Shown: positions 52,325 through 59,860, counted from the stretch's first letter. The stretch is 64,000 nucleotides of DNA from Prevotella sp. Rep29 (GCF_019551475.1 NZ_CP047159.1:1860001-1924000); one strand, 5' to 3'. The notes: generated by a model from the letters alone, not told the origin. Translations and numbers: made by a program.

Positions 52325-52724
52325 GGTGGAGCTGGAGGGATTCGAACCCTCGTCCGAACAAGGAAACCATATGCTTTCTACACGCTTATTCCAGCCTTTG
52401 GTTTTCGAGCAGCAGCAAGACCTGGACCACCAACTGATGCCTTATCCTCTAAGATTTCACACCTGCATCGAGGCATACCTGTGCTATTTCCGATTTTACG
52501 TGCGCCACTTGATCTTCAGATTCGGAACATTACCCTCGGAGTGACGTCTCGTCCTGTCACCTGGTGACTGGATTAAGCTAATAATCTACTGTGCTTCGAT
52601 TAAGCAGCGAGAGCATACTTATTGTTGCCAATTAATTGTCTGTTCACTTTGTTTTAGGAGAAAGCCAACGAGTCTCCGCGTGCTTACATACCATCTCATC
52701 TTGCCGTCAAATCCAGTCAACCCC
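52325..52724 (-). ncRNA. ssrA: tmRNA (transfer-messenger RNA)
   Basis: tmRNA rescues stalled ribosomes and tags nascent chains. On the minus strand the 5' end GGGGTTGACTGGATTTGACG (from 52724) pairs with the 3' CAGCTCC-ACC at 52325-52334; the T-arm reads GAGGGTTCGAATCCCTC. The tag frame (52600-52629) encodes GNNKYALAA followed by TAA, ending in the LAA proteolysis signal. Pseudoknot-forming segments fill the rest of the ~400 nt. The first 19 nt coincide with attL of the integrated element, so everything upstream of position 52724 is element DNA, and the tmRNA now depends on a promoter inside it. Confidence 0.96.
52706..52724 (+). repeat. attL (19-bp core GTCAAATCCAGTCAACCCC)
   Basis: Left copy of the direct repeat; it forms nucleotides 1-19 of the intact tmRNA (minus strand). 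Confidence 0.85.
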
Positions 52725-52776
52725 ATTTAGTTGTTTTCTCTTGATTATCAAGCCGTTTTGATACAGAGAAAGGTGC

Positions 52777-52911
52777 GTGTGTGGCAAAAGTGTGGAAAAA
52801 GGTACTTCATAACCACATTTTCACGCCCTTTTCATGGTGCAAAGATACAACTTTTCTCCGATAAAACAAGCATTTTACAAAGTTTTTATCAACTTAACAT
52901 TCGTTCCACAC
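52777..52911. repeat. Left-end GTGTGG repeats (possible integrase arm sites)
   Basis: GTGTGTGGCAAAA at 52777-52789 and GTGTGGAAAAA at 52790-52800, with an inverted TTCCACAC at 52904-52911. The same motifs cluster at the other end of the element. Confidence 0.5.
52840..52847 (-). promoter_or_regulatory. TATCTTTG -7 element inside the element, reading into tmRNA
   Basis: Plus CAAAGATA is TATCTTTG on the minus strand, 116 nt upstream of the tmRNA 5' end. It is the only consensus -7 box in the left end facing tmRNA and so the probable replacement promoter; the extra leader would be removed by RNase P. Confidence 0.6.
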
Positions 52912-53034
52912 TTCAAAGAAAGACTATATAATCTCCTTATAGTAAGGTGTTAATTTGTATAGTTAAGTACCCTCAAAGTTTATTTCTAAACATCACAAAC
53001 TGGGTTGTCTTATGGTCTTTTCAATGATTTTTTG

Positions 53035-53112
53035 TACCTTTGCATCAAAGAATGGTTGTTTCTTTGCTCATAAATTAAGGCTCTACAGTCTGTGAAAGAT
53101 ATGTAGAGCCTT
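53035..53112 (+). ncRNA. Short promoter-hairpin unit at the left end of the element
   Basis: TACCTTTG at 53035-53042 is followed by a strong hairpin, AAGGCTCTACA (53077-53087) with TGTAGAGCCTT (53102-53112), without a long T run. It may be a very short RNA or a transcription stop protecting the tmRNA end. The rest of 52912-53210 holds nothing coding that I can support. Confidence 0.3.
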
Positions 53113-53210
53113 ATGTATTAAAATATGTATTAAAAGAGGTGGAGCGGGGCTTTCTGTGATTGCGCTCTTTTTACTTGGTGCCAATAATAGTTCCGAAAAA
53201 TTTAAAAAAA

Positions 53211-53909
53211 CTAATCCAAGATTCTCAGCATTTTCTGATTCACCTCCAGTTTCTCATTTATTATATTTTTTCGGATAGTCATGATGTCTTCATATTCCCT
53301 TGCCACTTTATAGAATTCTGCTGTTCCTTCTGAATAATCATTAAATGTGGGTTTATTATCAAAAAATCTAAAACCGACACTATCTTCTAAGGCATAATAC
53401 TCCCTAAGTTTTAAGCCATCTTTCTCTTTAATCCTTGCCTTTAATTTGTATTGACATATATTAAGCCCCTTTAATCGATTCAATGAATTATCCGTGGAAT
53501 CACTCATGGCGTTTAGCAAAGCAAAACCATAGTCATCAATCCACGAAATCAAAGCTCTGCTAAGTTCCGCTTTACGCAAAACCATAGACATTAGTTCTTC
53601 CTTGTAATAAGGATTATATTTATGCGCTCTTATTTTGCTTAATATTATTTCACTTTGCTCCTTTTCAATAGTATCACTTGAATTCGTTAAACTATCAATA
53701 CCATGAAGAGCCATAACACCATTCCGAATACTTTCGTAAGTGATAGTATCAATTGGTTCTATACTCAATATTTCTTTTAAACTATTAGGGTCATCGAAGT
53801 TTGAACTAACATAATTCTTAAACTCATTCCTAATCTTGTCTTCTTTTGTTTGTGTGCAAGAGAACAAAACAAATAGTGTCATCACACTTAAAAACAAACA
53901 TTTTTTCAT
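53211..53909 (-). CDS. Element-encoded lipoprotein, unknown
   Basis: A 232-residue protein with a lipoprotein signal (residues 1-17; LFS-C18). The mature part is charged and mainly helical, with a TKEDKIRNEFKNYVSSNFDDP start and a Glu/Lys-rich end (EDIMTIRKNIINEKLEVNQKML). No family is recognised. It is the last of three genes on the minus strand that encode exported or membrane proteins (15 nt after the next). The AT-rich codon use differs from the flanking chromosome. It may serve cell-surface functions that favour carriage of the element, but this is only context. Confidence 0.75.
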   Translation of the reverse strand: MKKCLFLSVMTLFVLFSCTQTKEDKIRNEFKNYVSSNFDDPNSLKEILSIEPIDTITYESIRNGVMALHGIDSLTNSSDTIEKEQSEIILSKIRAHKYNPYYKEELMSMVLRKAELSRALISWIDDYGFALLNAMSDSTDNSLNRLKGLNICQYKLKARIKEKDGLKLREYYALEDSVGFRFFDNKPTFNDYSEGTAEFYKVAREYEDIMTIRKNIINEKLEVNQKMLRILD

Positions 53910-53924
53910 ATCTCCTTTATTATA

Positions 53925-54284
53925 CTAATTTATTCTTTTCTTGTAAATAATGAAAGCGGAATATATGCCAATAATCATAATAACAATTGAGGAAATCGCT
54001 CTTACGGTTTTAAGATTGTTAATCTCGTCACGACGCTTCTCATATTTGCGTTGATGTTCTTCGTAATCATAACGGTCTGACTGATATGAACCATATCCTT
54101 TTTTCCCCATGTCATAGAGAAAACCATCAATAGACATCTTATCCTTGTTTGCCTTTTCCGATATACTCAGATTGAACTCTTTATTCTTGATGTCATTCCC
54201 TATCAAATCATAACACATACCAGAAAAAAATGCGCTCAATATAAGTATAGTCAAACATAAATAGTTAATTCTTTTTTTTGTCAT
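53925..54284 (-). CDS. Element-encoded small membrane protein, unknown
   Basis: A 119-residue protein with two membrane segments: residues 8-28 (LCLTILILSAFFSGMCYDLIG) and about 95-114 (AISSIVIMIIGIYSAFIIY). The loop between is strongly charged, with YDYEEHQRKYEKRRDEINNLK. No homology is recognised. It is encoded 11 nt after the next gene and 15 nt before the following lipoprotein gene, thus probably in one transcript. The arrangement of N-in/C-in helices with a periplasmic charged hairpin is all that can be said. Confidence 0.7.
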   Translation of the reverse strand: MTKKRINYLCLTILILSAFFSGMCYDLIGNDIKNKEFNLSISEKANKDKMSIDGFLYDMGKKGYGSYQSDRYDYEEHQRKYEKRRDEINNLKTVRAISSIVIMIIGIYSAFIIYKKRIN

Positions 54285-54295
54285 ATTTACACAAA

Positions 54296-54709
54296 TTATT
54301 GTTTATCTTCCATTCGTTCTAACATCATTTTAACACCTTGCTCGTCTAATACGTTTAAATCTAATCTTTTCTCAGTTATTTCATTAACTTTAAGTTTCAT
54401 GACACATTGGTCTGTTACTAAATCATGAATATAAATAGTATCATTGCTAATTTTATAATAGCCTCCATTTTCTGAATTGTTACTCATTTGAATAAGTTTC
54501 ACCTTATCATCTTTGAAAACAAATGCAGACAAGCATTCTGGATGCTCATGAGTATCAATAATTTGATTATTCACTTCTAAAGACTTGGCATACCATGCAC
54601 CTTGTAACTGTTCTTTATTAAGGACACTTTCGCTTTCCAAACTATTACCCTTCGTGTTACAGGACACAACAAAGTGGAATGCAGCTAAAAAAAATACTAA
54701 TTTTTTCAT
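54296..54709 (-). CDS. Element-encoded lipocalin-like lipoprotein
   Basis: A 137-residue exported protein. Residues 1-16 form a lipoprotein signal (FVVS-C17). The mature sequence has LQGAWYAKSLEVNNQ, a tryptophan-containing first strand like those of lipocalin-like (DUF4488/lipocalin_4) domains, followed by alternating beta strands (AFVFKDDKVKLIQMS, GYYKISNDTIYIHDL, QCVMKLKVNEITEKRLDLNVL). A small beta-barrel lipoprotein is likely. Ligand unknown. First gene of the exported trio on the element's minus strand. Confidence 0.65.
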   Translation of the reverse strand: MKKLVFFLAAFHFVVSCNTKGNSLESESVLNKEQLQGAWYAKSLEVNNQIIDTHEHPECLSAFVFKDDKVKLIQMSNNSENGGYYKISNDTIYIHDLVTDQCVMKLKVNEITEKRLDLNVLDEQGVKMMLERMEDKQ

Positions 54710-54748
54710 TGTTTTAGGTGGGCGTTTATATGCCGTTGCCCGTCGGCT

Positions 54749-55333
54749 TTATTTGTTAGTTTCTAAAGACATAAGAACAGCTTCTTCCGCTTTTTTTAAT
54801 GAACACTTAAAAAGCTCCGTTGTTGGTGTTAATTCTGCGCTGTGCCAATAATAACTATCAACCTTATAATCATTCAGTAAAATGTGTGCTCCACGCTCTA
54901 CTTTCCCAATATTCTTATCAACAATCCAGTATTTAGGAATCTTCCACCCGACATATCCCCCATAGCCATCTTCGCTGTTCAACTGATACTCACGATGTCT
55001 GATTAATGCTTCAACTGAAGTCCGCTTACTTTCTATTATTCCCACTTTACAATATTTGTCATATTTGGCTATATACAGAATACCGCCATTAGTCTCACGT
55101 TTTTGGTATGTAATATATTTAGGATGGCATACAATACAATGACCATTTCGGTCTTTTAATCTGTGACCATACATACAGCTATTGACAACAAATTTGCATC
55201 CAAGAGCTTTTGCTTTATCGTGATACACCTTTACGATTTCACCACGAGCATCATAAATGTCTGACGGGCTTATCCCGTACTTCTCTATAAAATCCTTTTC
55301 GTCTTTGGTCAAAATACTAAGAATGTCACTCAT
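54749..55333 (-). CDS. Probable GIY-YIG/T5orf172-like protein with zinc-binding segment
   Basis: A 194-residue cytosolic protein. Residues ~50-75 contain CMYGHRLKDRNGHCIVCHPK with Cys/His spacing of a small zinc-binding knuckle. Residues ~82-150 (GGILYIAKYDKYCKVGIIES, then VEALIRHREYQLNSEDGYGG and KIPKYWIVDKNIGKVER) resemble the GIY-YIG-like T5orf172 domain: GILYIA..KVGI corresponds to the GIY...YIG strands, and a Glu near KVERG could be the metal ligand. Such domains often occur in mobile DNA. It is preceded by a long structured leader (55381-55457). Nuclease activity is inferred only from these motifs. Confidence 0.55.
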   Translation of the reverse strand: MSDILSILTKDEKDFIEKYGISPSDIYDARGEIVKVYHDKAKALGCKFVVNSCMYGHRLKDRNGHCIVCHPKYITYQKRETNGGILYIAKYDKYCKVGIIESKRTSVEALIRHREYQLNSEDGYGGYVGWKIPKYWIVDKNIGKVERGAHILLNDYKVDSYYWHSAELTPTTELFKCSLKKAEEAVLMSLETNK

Positions 55334-55380
55334 AATTATCTGTTTTAAGTTAATACTGTCTTTATGTCATGCACTAACTT

Positions 55381-55457
55381 AAAAAAGAAAGCGCAGACCC
55401 TCGCCATACGCTCTCAGGCTCACCACAAGCCGAATATACTATGGGATAAGTCCGCGC
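55381..55457 (-). ncRNA. Structured RNA or leader inside the element
   Basis: On the minus strand GCGCGGAC (55450-55457) pairs with GTCTGCGC (55391-55398, one mismatch); inside are CCATA/TATGG (55440-55444 with 55404-55408) and a GGCT/AGCC hairpin (55431-55417). A T run with one C (TTTCTTTTTT, plus 55381-55390) follows. A TACATTTG box (plus 55560-55567) is upstream. It may be a regulatory leader of the T5orf172-like gene (start 55333) or a plasmid-type antisense RNA. Confidence 0.4.
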
Positions 55458-55748
55458 CATTATGGGCACGTTCCCAATGTATATTCTTTTGCTCGCATCT
55501 TTTCGAGGTGGTGATTCGAGAGCGATTGAGCAAATATGTTAGCATCCAAGATGCAGGTGCAAATGTACACAAAATATTTCAAAACTCATGGATTATTGCA
55601 AAATAACTGTTTAGGGAACTCCATTTTTAACATTTCCGATAATGCTCCCTCTATTATTATATAATTAATTATATTGTATTAATTAATATATCACGCATAT
55701 ATGTATATATACCTACCTTGGCAATATTTACTCAATATGGTATTAGTA

Positions 55749-56036
55749 TCATTGATTGTGAATGACTTTATACCAGGTAGCGCACAACCAATTTATTAAC
55801 TTTTCTCCTATTGATGTTTTTCGTTCATATTCATCTATCACTATCATTGCTTCAGACGCTCTTTCTCTAATCTCCTGCATCAAAATGAAAGAGCGTTCTA
55901 ATTGTTCCCTCCACTCTGGTGTTTCGCTTTTCTTGATGGCGCAGTTTATTTCATTGATGAGGCTATTCATGTTATTATCGAATATAGCAAACGACAATCC
56001 CAAAACCTGCTGTTGCGTATGTTCTCTATTTGTCAT
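55749..56036 (-). CDS. Small element-encoded protein, unknown
   Basis: A 95-residue helical protein (MTNREHTQQQVLGLSFAIFD..., SLINEINCAIKKSETPEWREQLERSF, then a MIVIDEYERKTSIGEKLINWLCATWY end). It is soluble and likely forms a helical bundle. No motif is recognised. It lies ~95 nt downstream of the rep gene on the same strand, and an AT-rich gap (55620-55748) separates it from the structured RNA. Plasmid-type copy-control or mobilisation accessory proteins of this size occur beside rep genes, but that is only an analogy. Confidence 0.6.
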   Translation of the reverse strand: MTNREHTQQQVLGLSFAIFDNNMNSLINEINCAIKKSETPEWREQLERSFILMQEIRERASEAMIVIDEYERKTSIGEKLINWLCATWYKVIHNQ

Positions 56037-56129
56037 ATCTTTTAAACCTATTTCAAGCCGTTCTAAGCGGTTTTCGCAGCATTAGTGATAGATTTACCAC
56101 CAATGCCACGAAAAGCCGTTAGAAGACAT

Positions 56130-57068
56130 TTATTCGCAATTATTTACAACATCACGAACTTTATCATTAAGTTCATCTGTCAAACCATAAGAAGCATATT
56201 GTTCAACTTTTGCCCTACGATTTATAATACTCCGTCGTAGGTTATCATATTGCCACCCCTTTTCTCCAAAGACATTACTATCTTTCATTGTCTTTTCAAT
56301 GTCAATAACAACGCCTGCGTCTTGGAGATTTAACAATATGCTATAAATAAAATCATTTGCCAAACGCACATTACCCATTAATGGCATATCATAATCGCCA
56401 CGAAAGCTCTTATTGATACTCTCATAGAAATCGCCCCATCTTTTTACCATTGAGTGATAGAAATCTTCGTTGGTTAGGATTGATGCTGTTAGTTGACCTA
56501 AACCGAATTGACGTGACACCCTACTCACCCAACGACATTCATACCGCAACACGTTTTCGCCAAAGCCGTCAAGTAGCGGTTTCCCTTTATTCTTGCACTC
56601 TTTAGCCTTATCGTAGAAGATGAGTACATTAGTTTCTTTCTTTCCCCCTTTGGCATACTTCAACGTAGTTGCCGTTTGATTCAATCGTTCAAAATAGGTT
56701 GCTTCACATAACAGAGGGAAATAATGGTTGGCTGGACGTTCCATATTCCAATGATAGCCACAATCCAAGCGAACCACCAGAGCGTTTGACATTGGCAGAT
56801 GGAGCAAATCACTTAATTGCTCTATTGCAGTCCCTACGTCTTGTCTCTTTGGTATGCGTGAATTATTCGGGAAAAGGAAACCTCCAATACTGCCCTCAAC
56901 GACTATACTACCGCCATTATAGAACACGTGCATATTCCTAAGTGTACCACTCCCCCACAACTCACCAGTATCTGTGTTCATGTTACTTTTGGAATTGTCT
57001 AAATACTGACCAACATTGAATGTTGGTGACTCCGTATAATTCAGTCTTAACTTAACGGTGTCAATCAT
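56130..57068 (-). CDS. Phage/plasmid replication protein, II/X family
   Basis: A 312-residue protein beginning MIDTVKLRLNY, the typical start of the phage II/X (CRI) replication family, which nicks DNA to start rolling-circle replication. Supporting segments are VVRLDCGYHWNMERP (about 98-112), LKYAKGGKKETNVLIFYDKAKECKNKGK (about 136-163; FYDKxxE is common in these proteins) and LRYECRWVSR. The HUH histidines are not obvious, so the active site is not proven. It overlaps the excisionase-like gene by 4 nt (ATGA), implying coupling. Its presence implies the element replicates as a circle after excision. Confidence 0.7.
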   Translation of the reverse strand: MIDTVKLRLNYTESPTFNVGQYLDNSKSNMNTDTGELWGSGTLRNMHVFYNGGSIVVEGSIGGFLFPNNSRIPKRQDVGTAIEQLSDLLHLPMSNALVVRLDCGYHWNMERPANHYFPLLCEATYFERLNQTATTLKYAKGGKKETNVLIFYDKAKECKNKGKPLLDGFGENVLRYECRWVSRVSRQFGLGQLTASILTNEDFYHSMVKRWGDFYESINKSFRGDYDMPLMGNVRLANDFIYSILLNLQDAGVVIDIEKTMKDSNVFGEKGWQYDNLRRSIINRRAKVEQYASYGLTDELNDKVRDVVNNCE

Positions 57069-57343
57069 AACAGACCTCCTTTCTTTATTTGTTCAGTCTG
57101 CACTCTACTAATCAGTTCATCGTCAGTAGGCACTCTTGCTGCCTCAACCCATGCGTCAAGTTCTGTACGTTTAAACAGCAACTTGCGCCCCATTGGATTG
57201 TAGAACGGCAATTTATGTCCTGCTGTCAACTTGTAGAGATAGTTTATACTTGCGCCAATGTAATCAGCGGCTTGTCTTGCGGTCAGATACTTTGCGTATC
57301 TGTCTGCTTTTTGTGGTGTTTCCACTTTTGTTTCTTTTGCCAT
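57065..57343 (-). CDS. Excisionase-like helix-turn-helix protein
   Basis: A 92-residue DNA-binding protein. Residues ~18-70 are a MerR-like winged helix as in the HTH_17/excisionase family: YLTARQAADYIGASINYLYKL, followed by LPFYNPMGRKLLFKRTELDAWV with the recognition helix and wing. Flanks are charged. It stands between the recombinase block and rep and overlaps rep by 4 nt. It probably controls excision, replication, or both. The codon use is AT-rich like the rest of the element. Confidence 0.85.
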   Translation of the reverse strand: MAKETKVETPQKADRYAKYLTARQAADYIGASINYLYKLTAGHKLPFYNPMGRKLLFKRTELDAWVEAARVPTDDELISRVQTEQIKKGGLL

Positions 57344-57477
57344 AATTCTTTTTTCTAAAATTAAATTTATGGCATTGGATTTGTGCGCACTTTTGTCCGT
57401 TGCCGATGCAAAAGTACAATAAAAGCAAACAGAAGAAACTTAAATGGGGTTGATAGAAAAAAAGGTGCAAAAAGGTA

Positions 57478-58137
57478 TCAACCTTTTGCACTCTTAACGG
57501 CATCTTCAATCTTCTTTTTTATCTCTATTACACGTTCACTATCTTTATCTTTATCGATTAAAAAACCAAAACGATTAAGCGATGAGGACAAGTTTGATGC
57601 AGTTATCACCGTCCCTTTCTTAGATTCAAAAACCTTGTTGTCTTCTGCTACTTGGTTCCAATCGAAACAAATCAATTCTTCTTTTTCCAGAGTATGCAGG
57701 AAATAAGCCAAATGTCTGTTATTCTTTACCCGTACACGTTTTCTTTCACATTTTAACAACGCCTCCACATCGTCTATGTTTTGTTCTACAGCGAAAACTA
57801 ATTCATTGAGCATGGGTAACAGTTCTGCCACCTGCTCACCATGTAGAACACAATCAAAACAACATTTAACTTCTTTTATTATGTGCTTTGGTGCTGCTGC
57901 TTTTAGAACTTTCAATGGTCTATCCATATATTTAATAGAACTTTCCATCAGCCATGAAGACAGCGGGTCTTTTTCTTTTATTTTTTCAATGCTCTCTACC
58001 ATTGAACTTAATGTAGAATTATCAACGGGAACGCTAATATCCTCAATATCCGTCCACATGTGAGGACTATTGAGCAATTCATCGTTTGGCTTAGTCCATT
58101 CAGAACTTACTACACTTTTCTTTGCTCTTTTTGCCAT
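57478..58137 (-). CDS. Element-encoded protein next to the integrase, unknown
   Basis: A 219-residue soluble protein starting MAKRAKKSVVSSEWTKPNDE (start at 58137, just after the integrase stop at 58142). The middle has WLMESSIKYMDRPLKVLKAA and CCFDCVLHGEQVAELLPMLNELVFAVEQNIDDVEALLKC, suggesting helical bundles; the end is a Lys/Glu-rich helix (DKDKDSERVIEIKKKIEDAVK). No known family. Proteins of this kind between integrase and excisionase genes in Bacteroidetes elements are frequent but uncharacterised. The two ORFs are nearly contiguous, so a shared transcript is likely. Confidence 0.75.
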   Translation of the reverse strand: MAKRAKKSVVSSEWTKPNDELLNSPHMWTDIEDISVPVDNSTLSSMVESIEKIKEKDPLSSWLMESSIKYMDRPLKVLKAAAPKHIIKEVKCCFDCVLHGEQVAELLPMLNELVFAVEQNIDDVEALLKCERKRVRVKNNRHLAYFLHTLEKEELICFDWNQVAEDNKVFESKKGTVITASNLSSSLNRFGFLIDKDKDSERVIEIKKKIEDAVKSAKG

Positions 58138-58141
58138 AACA

Positions 58142-59410
58142 TCAATGCTTAAAAAGTTCATCCATCTTACTACTTGCCTCATGTTGAGCGTCTTCCATCA
58201 TCTTAGCGTAAATCTCCGTTGTTTGCGCCTTGATGTGTCCGAGTTGCTTCTGAATTGTCTGCAATGGCAATCCTGCACTATACAATATTGTTGCCGCAGA
58301 ATGACGAGCACAATGGAAAGTGATGTGCTTTCCTTTGATACCTGCATCTTTCAACCATCTTTGAAGAGCCTGATTCGCATAATCATTTTTAGGTAGGTCA
58401 AACACTGGTCTATCTTCATCTTCCGTAGCAGGCAATAAATCATAAGCAACATTCGGGATAAAGATTGTAAGCGGTTCTCTCGTCTTAACCATCTTTATTT
58501 TAAGATACCAACCATGTTTTCTGTCAAAGCGAAAATCCGACATCTTTAGTTGTTTGAGGTCTGAAAAGCGTAACCCAGTATAGCATGAGAACAAAAACGC
58601 TTCTTTTATATGATATTTGCCATGTGTAAATGGCGTTCCCATCAACAATTCCACTTCTTCACTTGTAAGATACTCACGTGTGCCAGACTTTGCTGATACC
58701 TTATCACTATTATCTAACAAGTCCATAGGGTTTGATGTGATTAGGTGCTTCTTCACCGCCTTATTCAGTACATAGTTAATGTTCACTATCAAACGATGCT
58801 GTGTGTTTTGAGATATATTTATCTCTTTGCGCCTACCCTCTTTCTCTGTACGTGTGAAATTTACGTTAAGTGCATCATGCTTTAGATAGTCGATAAAGCC
58901 ACGTAACCAATCCTCATTAACTTCTTTAAAACGTGTGTCCGTTCCTGCATAAGCCTCAACGTGTTTCGCTAAAGAGTTCATAGTTGCATACATACTATGA
59001 CGGTTTCCTGTCTCTCGCAACGCAGCCTCACCAACTTGTCTAATGAAATCAAGAAGCAAGACTTTTGACTTTATAGATGATTGAAAGTTTGCCTCTCTCC
59101 TTTCAAGGTCAGCGTTAAGCGCATCACAAGCCAAAGCCTGCAATCTCAACTTTTCTTCATTCTCTCGCTTTACGTTTGCATCCACTTCAAGTTTCAACAC
59201 TACGTTAAGCATTTCACGTTGGCGTTTGCCATTGCTACATGAATAACGCATAAGGGATATATTGCCCGACGGCAGCACTCTACCGAGCAAATAAACCTTA
59301 CGACCACCTTTCCCCTTTGTCAGATAGTTGTCAAGATGGGGAGTTCTGTTTAAATCACAATAGCCCTCCAAAAGAGCCTCTTTTGAGTTAAATAACTTTG
59401 CTTTTGCCAT
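58142..59410 (-). CDS. Tyrosine recombinase (site-specific integrase)
   Basis: A 422-residue integrase that recombines the tmRNA site with the element. It has an N-terminal Arm-binding-type domain (GRKVYLLGRVLPSGNISLMRYS), a core-binding SAM-like domain (~115-230), and a C-terminal catalytic domain with Arg in CYTGLRFSDLKQLK (about 284), Lys around KTREPL, HxxR in FHCARHSAATILY (about 370-382), His/Trp-position LGHIKAQTTEIYAKM with catalytic Tyr. Length and layout match Bacteroidetes integrases of small mobilisable elements. I use ATG 59410. A TAACTTTG box (plus CAAAGTTA 59435-59442) provides its promoter. It lies ~210 nt from attR. Confidence 0.95.
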   Translation of the reverse strand: MAKAKLFNSKEALLEGYCDLNRTPHLDNYLTKGKGGRKVYLLGRVLPSGNISLMRYSCSNGKRQREMLNVVLKLEVDANVKRENEEKLRLQALACDALNADLERREANFQSSIKSKVLLLDFIRQVGEAALRETGNRHSMYATMNSLAKHVEAYAGTDTRFKEVNEDWLRGFIDYLKHDALNVNFTRTEKEGRRKEINISQNTQHRLIVNINYVLNKAVKKHLITSNPMDLLDNSDKVSAKSGTREYLTSEEVELLMGTPFTHGKYHIKEAFLFSCYTGLRFSDLKQLKMSDFRFDRKHGWYLKIKMVKTREPLTIFIPNVAYDLLPATEDEDRPVFDLPKNDYANQALQRWLKDAGIKGKHITFHCARHSAATILYSAGLPLQTIQKQLGHIKAQTTEIYAKMMEDAQHEASSKMDELFKH

Positions 59411-59434
59411 AATGTAAGTACCTTTTTCCGTTGG

Positions 59435-59442
59435 CAAAGTTA
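59435..59442 (-). promoter_or_regulatory. TAACTTTG -7 element of the integrase gene
   Basis: Minus-strand TAACTTTG ends 25 nt before ATG 59410. No perfect TTTG is seen at the -33 position. Confidence 0.5.
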
Positions 59443-59457
59443 CAAATTATATTTCAT

Positions 59458-59532
59458 GTGTGGAAAGAATGTGTGGAAAAAGTGTGGCAATTTAAGTATA
59501 TTTAAGGCTAAATAAAGCAAATCTTTCCACAC
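59458..59532. repeat. Right-end GTGTGG repeats (possible integrase arm sites)
   Basis: GTGTGGAAAG (59458-59467), GTGTGGAAAAA (59471-59481) and GTGTGGCAA (59482-59490) run in series, with an inverted TTTCCACAC at 59524-59532. They match the left-end motifs. Confidence 0.5.
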
Positions 59533-59601
59533 GACCATTTTTTCAACTTTCTTTTATTTATCAGCGTTTAGTAGAGTTTTATTGCTTTAGTTTTCTTCAT
59601 A

Positions 59602-59636
59602 AAAATAGGGGTTGATTGTCAAATCCAGTCAACCCC
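59602..59636 (-). terminator. attR hairpin: terminator-like structure facing the orphaned tmRNA promoter
   Basis: On the minus strand GGGGTTGA (the tmRNA 5' end, 59636-59629) pairs with TCAACCCC (59615-59608) from the element, followed by TATTTTT. In intact tmRNA this first strand pairs with the 3' acceptor strand; here the element supplies a local partner plus a T run. Confidence 0.6.
59618..59636 (+). repeat. attR (19-bp core)
   Basis: Right copy of GTCAAATCCAGTCAACCCC in the same orientation as attL; bases beyond it (59637 onward) are chromosomal and once lay directly upstream of tmRNA. Confidence 0.85.
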
Positions 59637-59695
59637 TTTTCAATCAGGCTGTTAATCGACGATTATCAGCGGTATTTTCTGCATCTTTGTGCCGG

Positions 59696-59703
59696 CAAAG
59701 TTA
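59696..59703 (-). promoter_or_regulatory. Orphaned tmRNA promoter (TAACTTTG)
   Basis: Minus-strand TAACTTTG lies 60 nt upstream of attR and points into it. Before insertion it would have been ~60 nt upstream of tmRNA and is thus its likely native promoter, now 6.9 kb from the gene. Confidence 0.55.
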
Positions 59704-59860
59704 CGATTTTTTCATGAAAACGCCACATTCTTTCAAAGAAAAATGGGTTTTGCTACAACATTTTACACTTTTTTCAGTTATTATATTAATTAAAGAAGAA
59801 ACGCATTTGGAAAACATATACTCGAAAAAGGCTTCATGCCTGAATTATAGCCACGACGCA

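Larger units (their letters stand above)
52706..59636. mobile_element. Integrative element (~6.9 kb) inserted in the 5' end of tmRNA
   Basis: The element is bounded by 19-bp direct repeats (52706-52724 and 59618-59636) identical to the tmRNA 5' end. It carries a tyrosine recombinase at its right end, an excisionase-like protein, a phage II/X-type replication protein, two or three unknown proteins, a T5orf172-like protein and three exported proteins. It is AT-richer than the flanks. Integrase arm-type GTGTGG repeats lie near both ends. It has no conjugation relaxase or structural phage genes, so it resembles a small integrative plasmid, or phage satellite, using rolling-circle replication. It probably moves by help from another element. 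Confidence 0.85.

Noticed and set aside
52130..52567. Plus-strand frames inside the tmRNA region
   Set aside because: The sequence is tmRNA, identified by both acceptor strands, T-arm and the tag frame.
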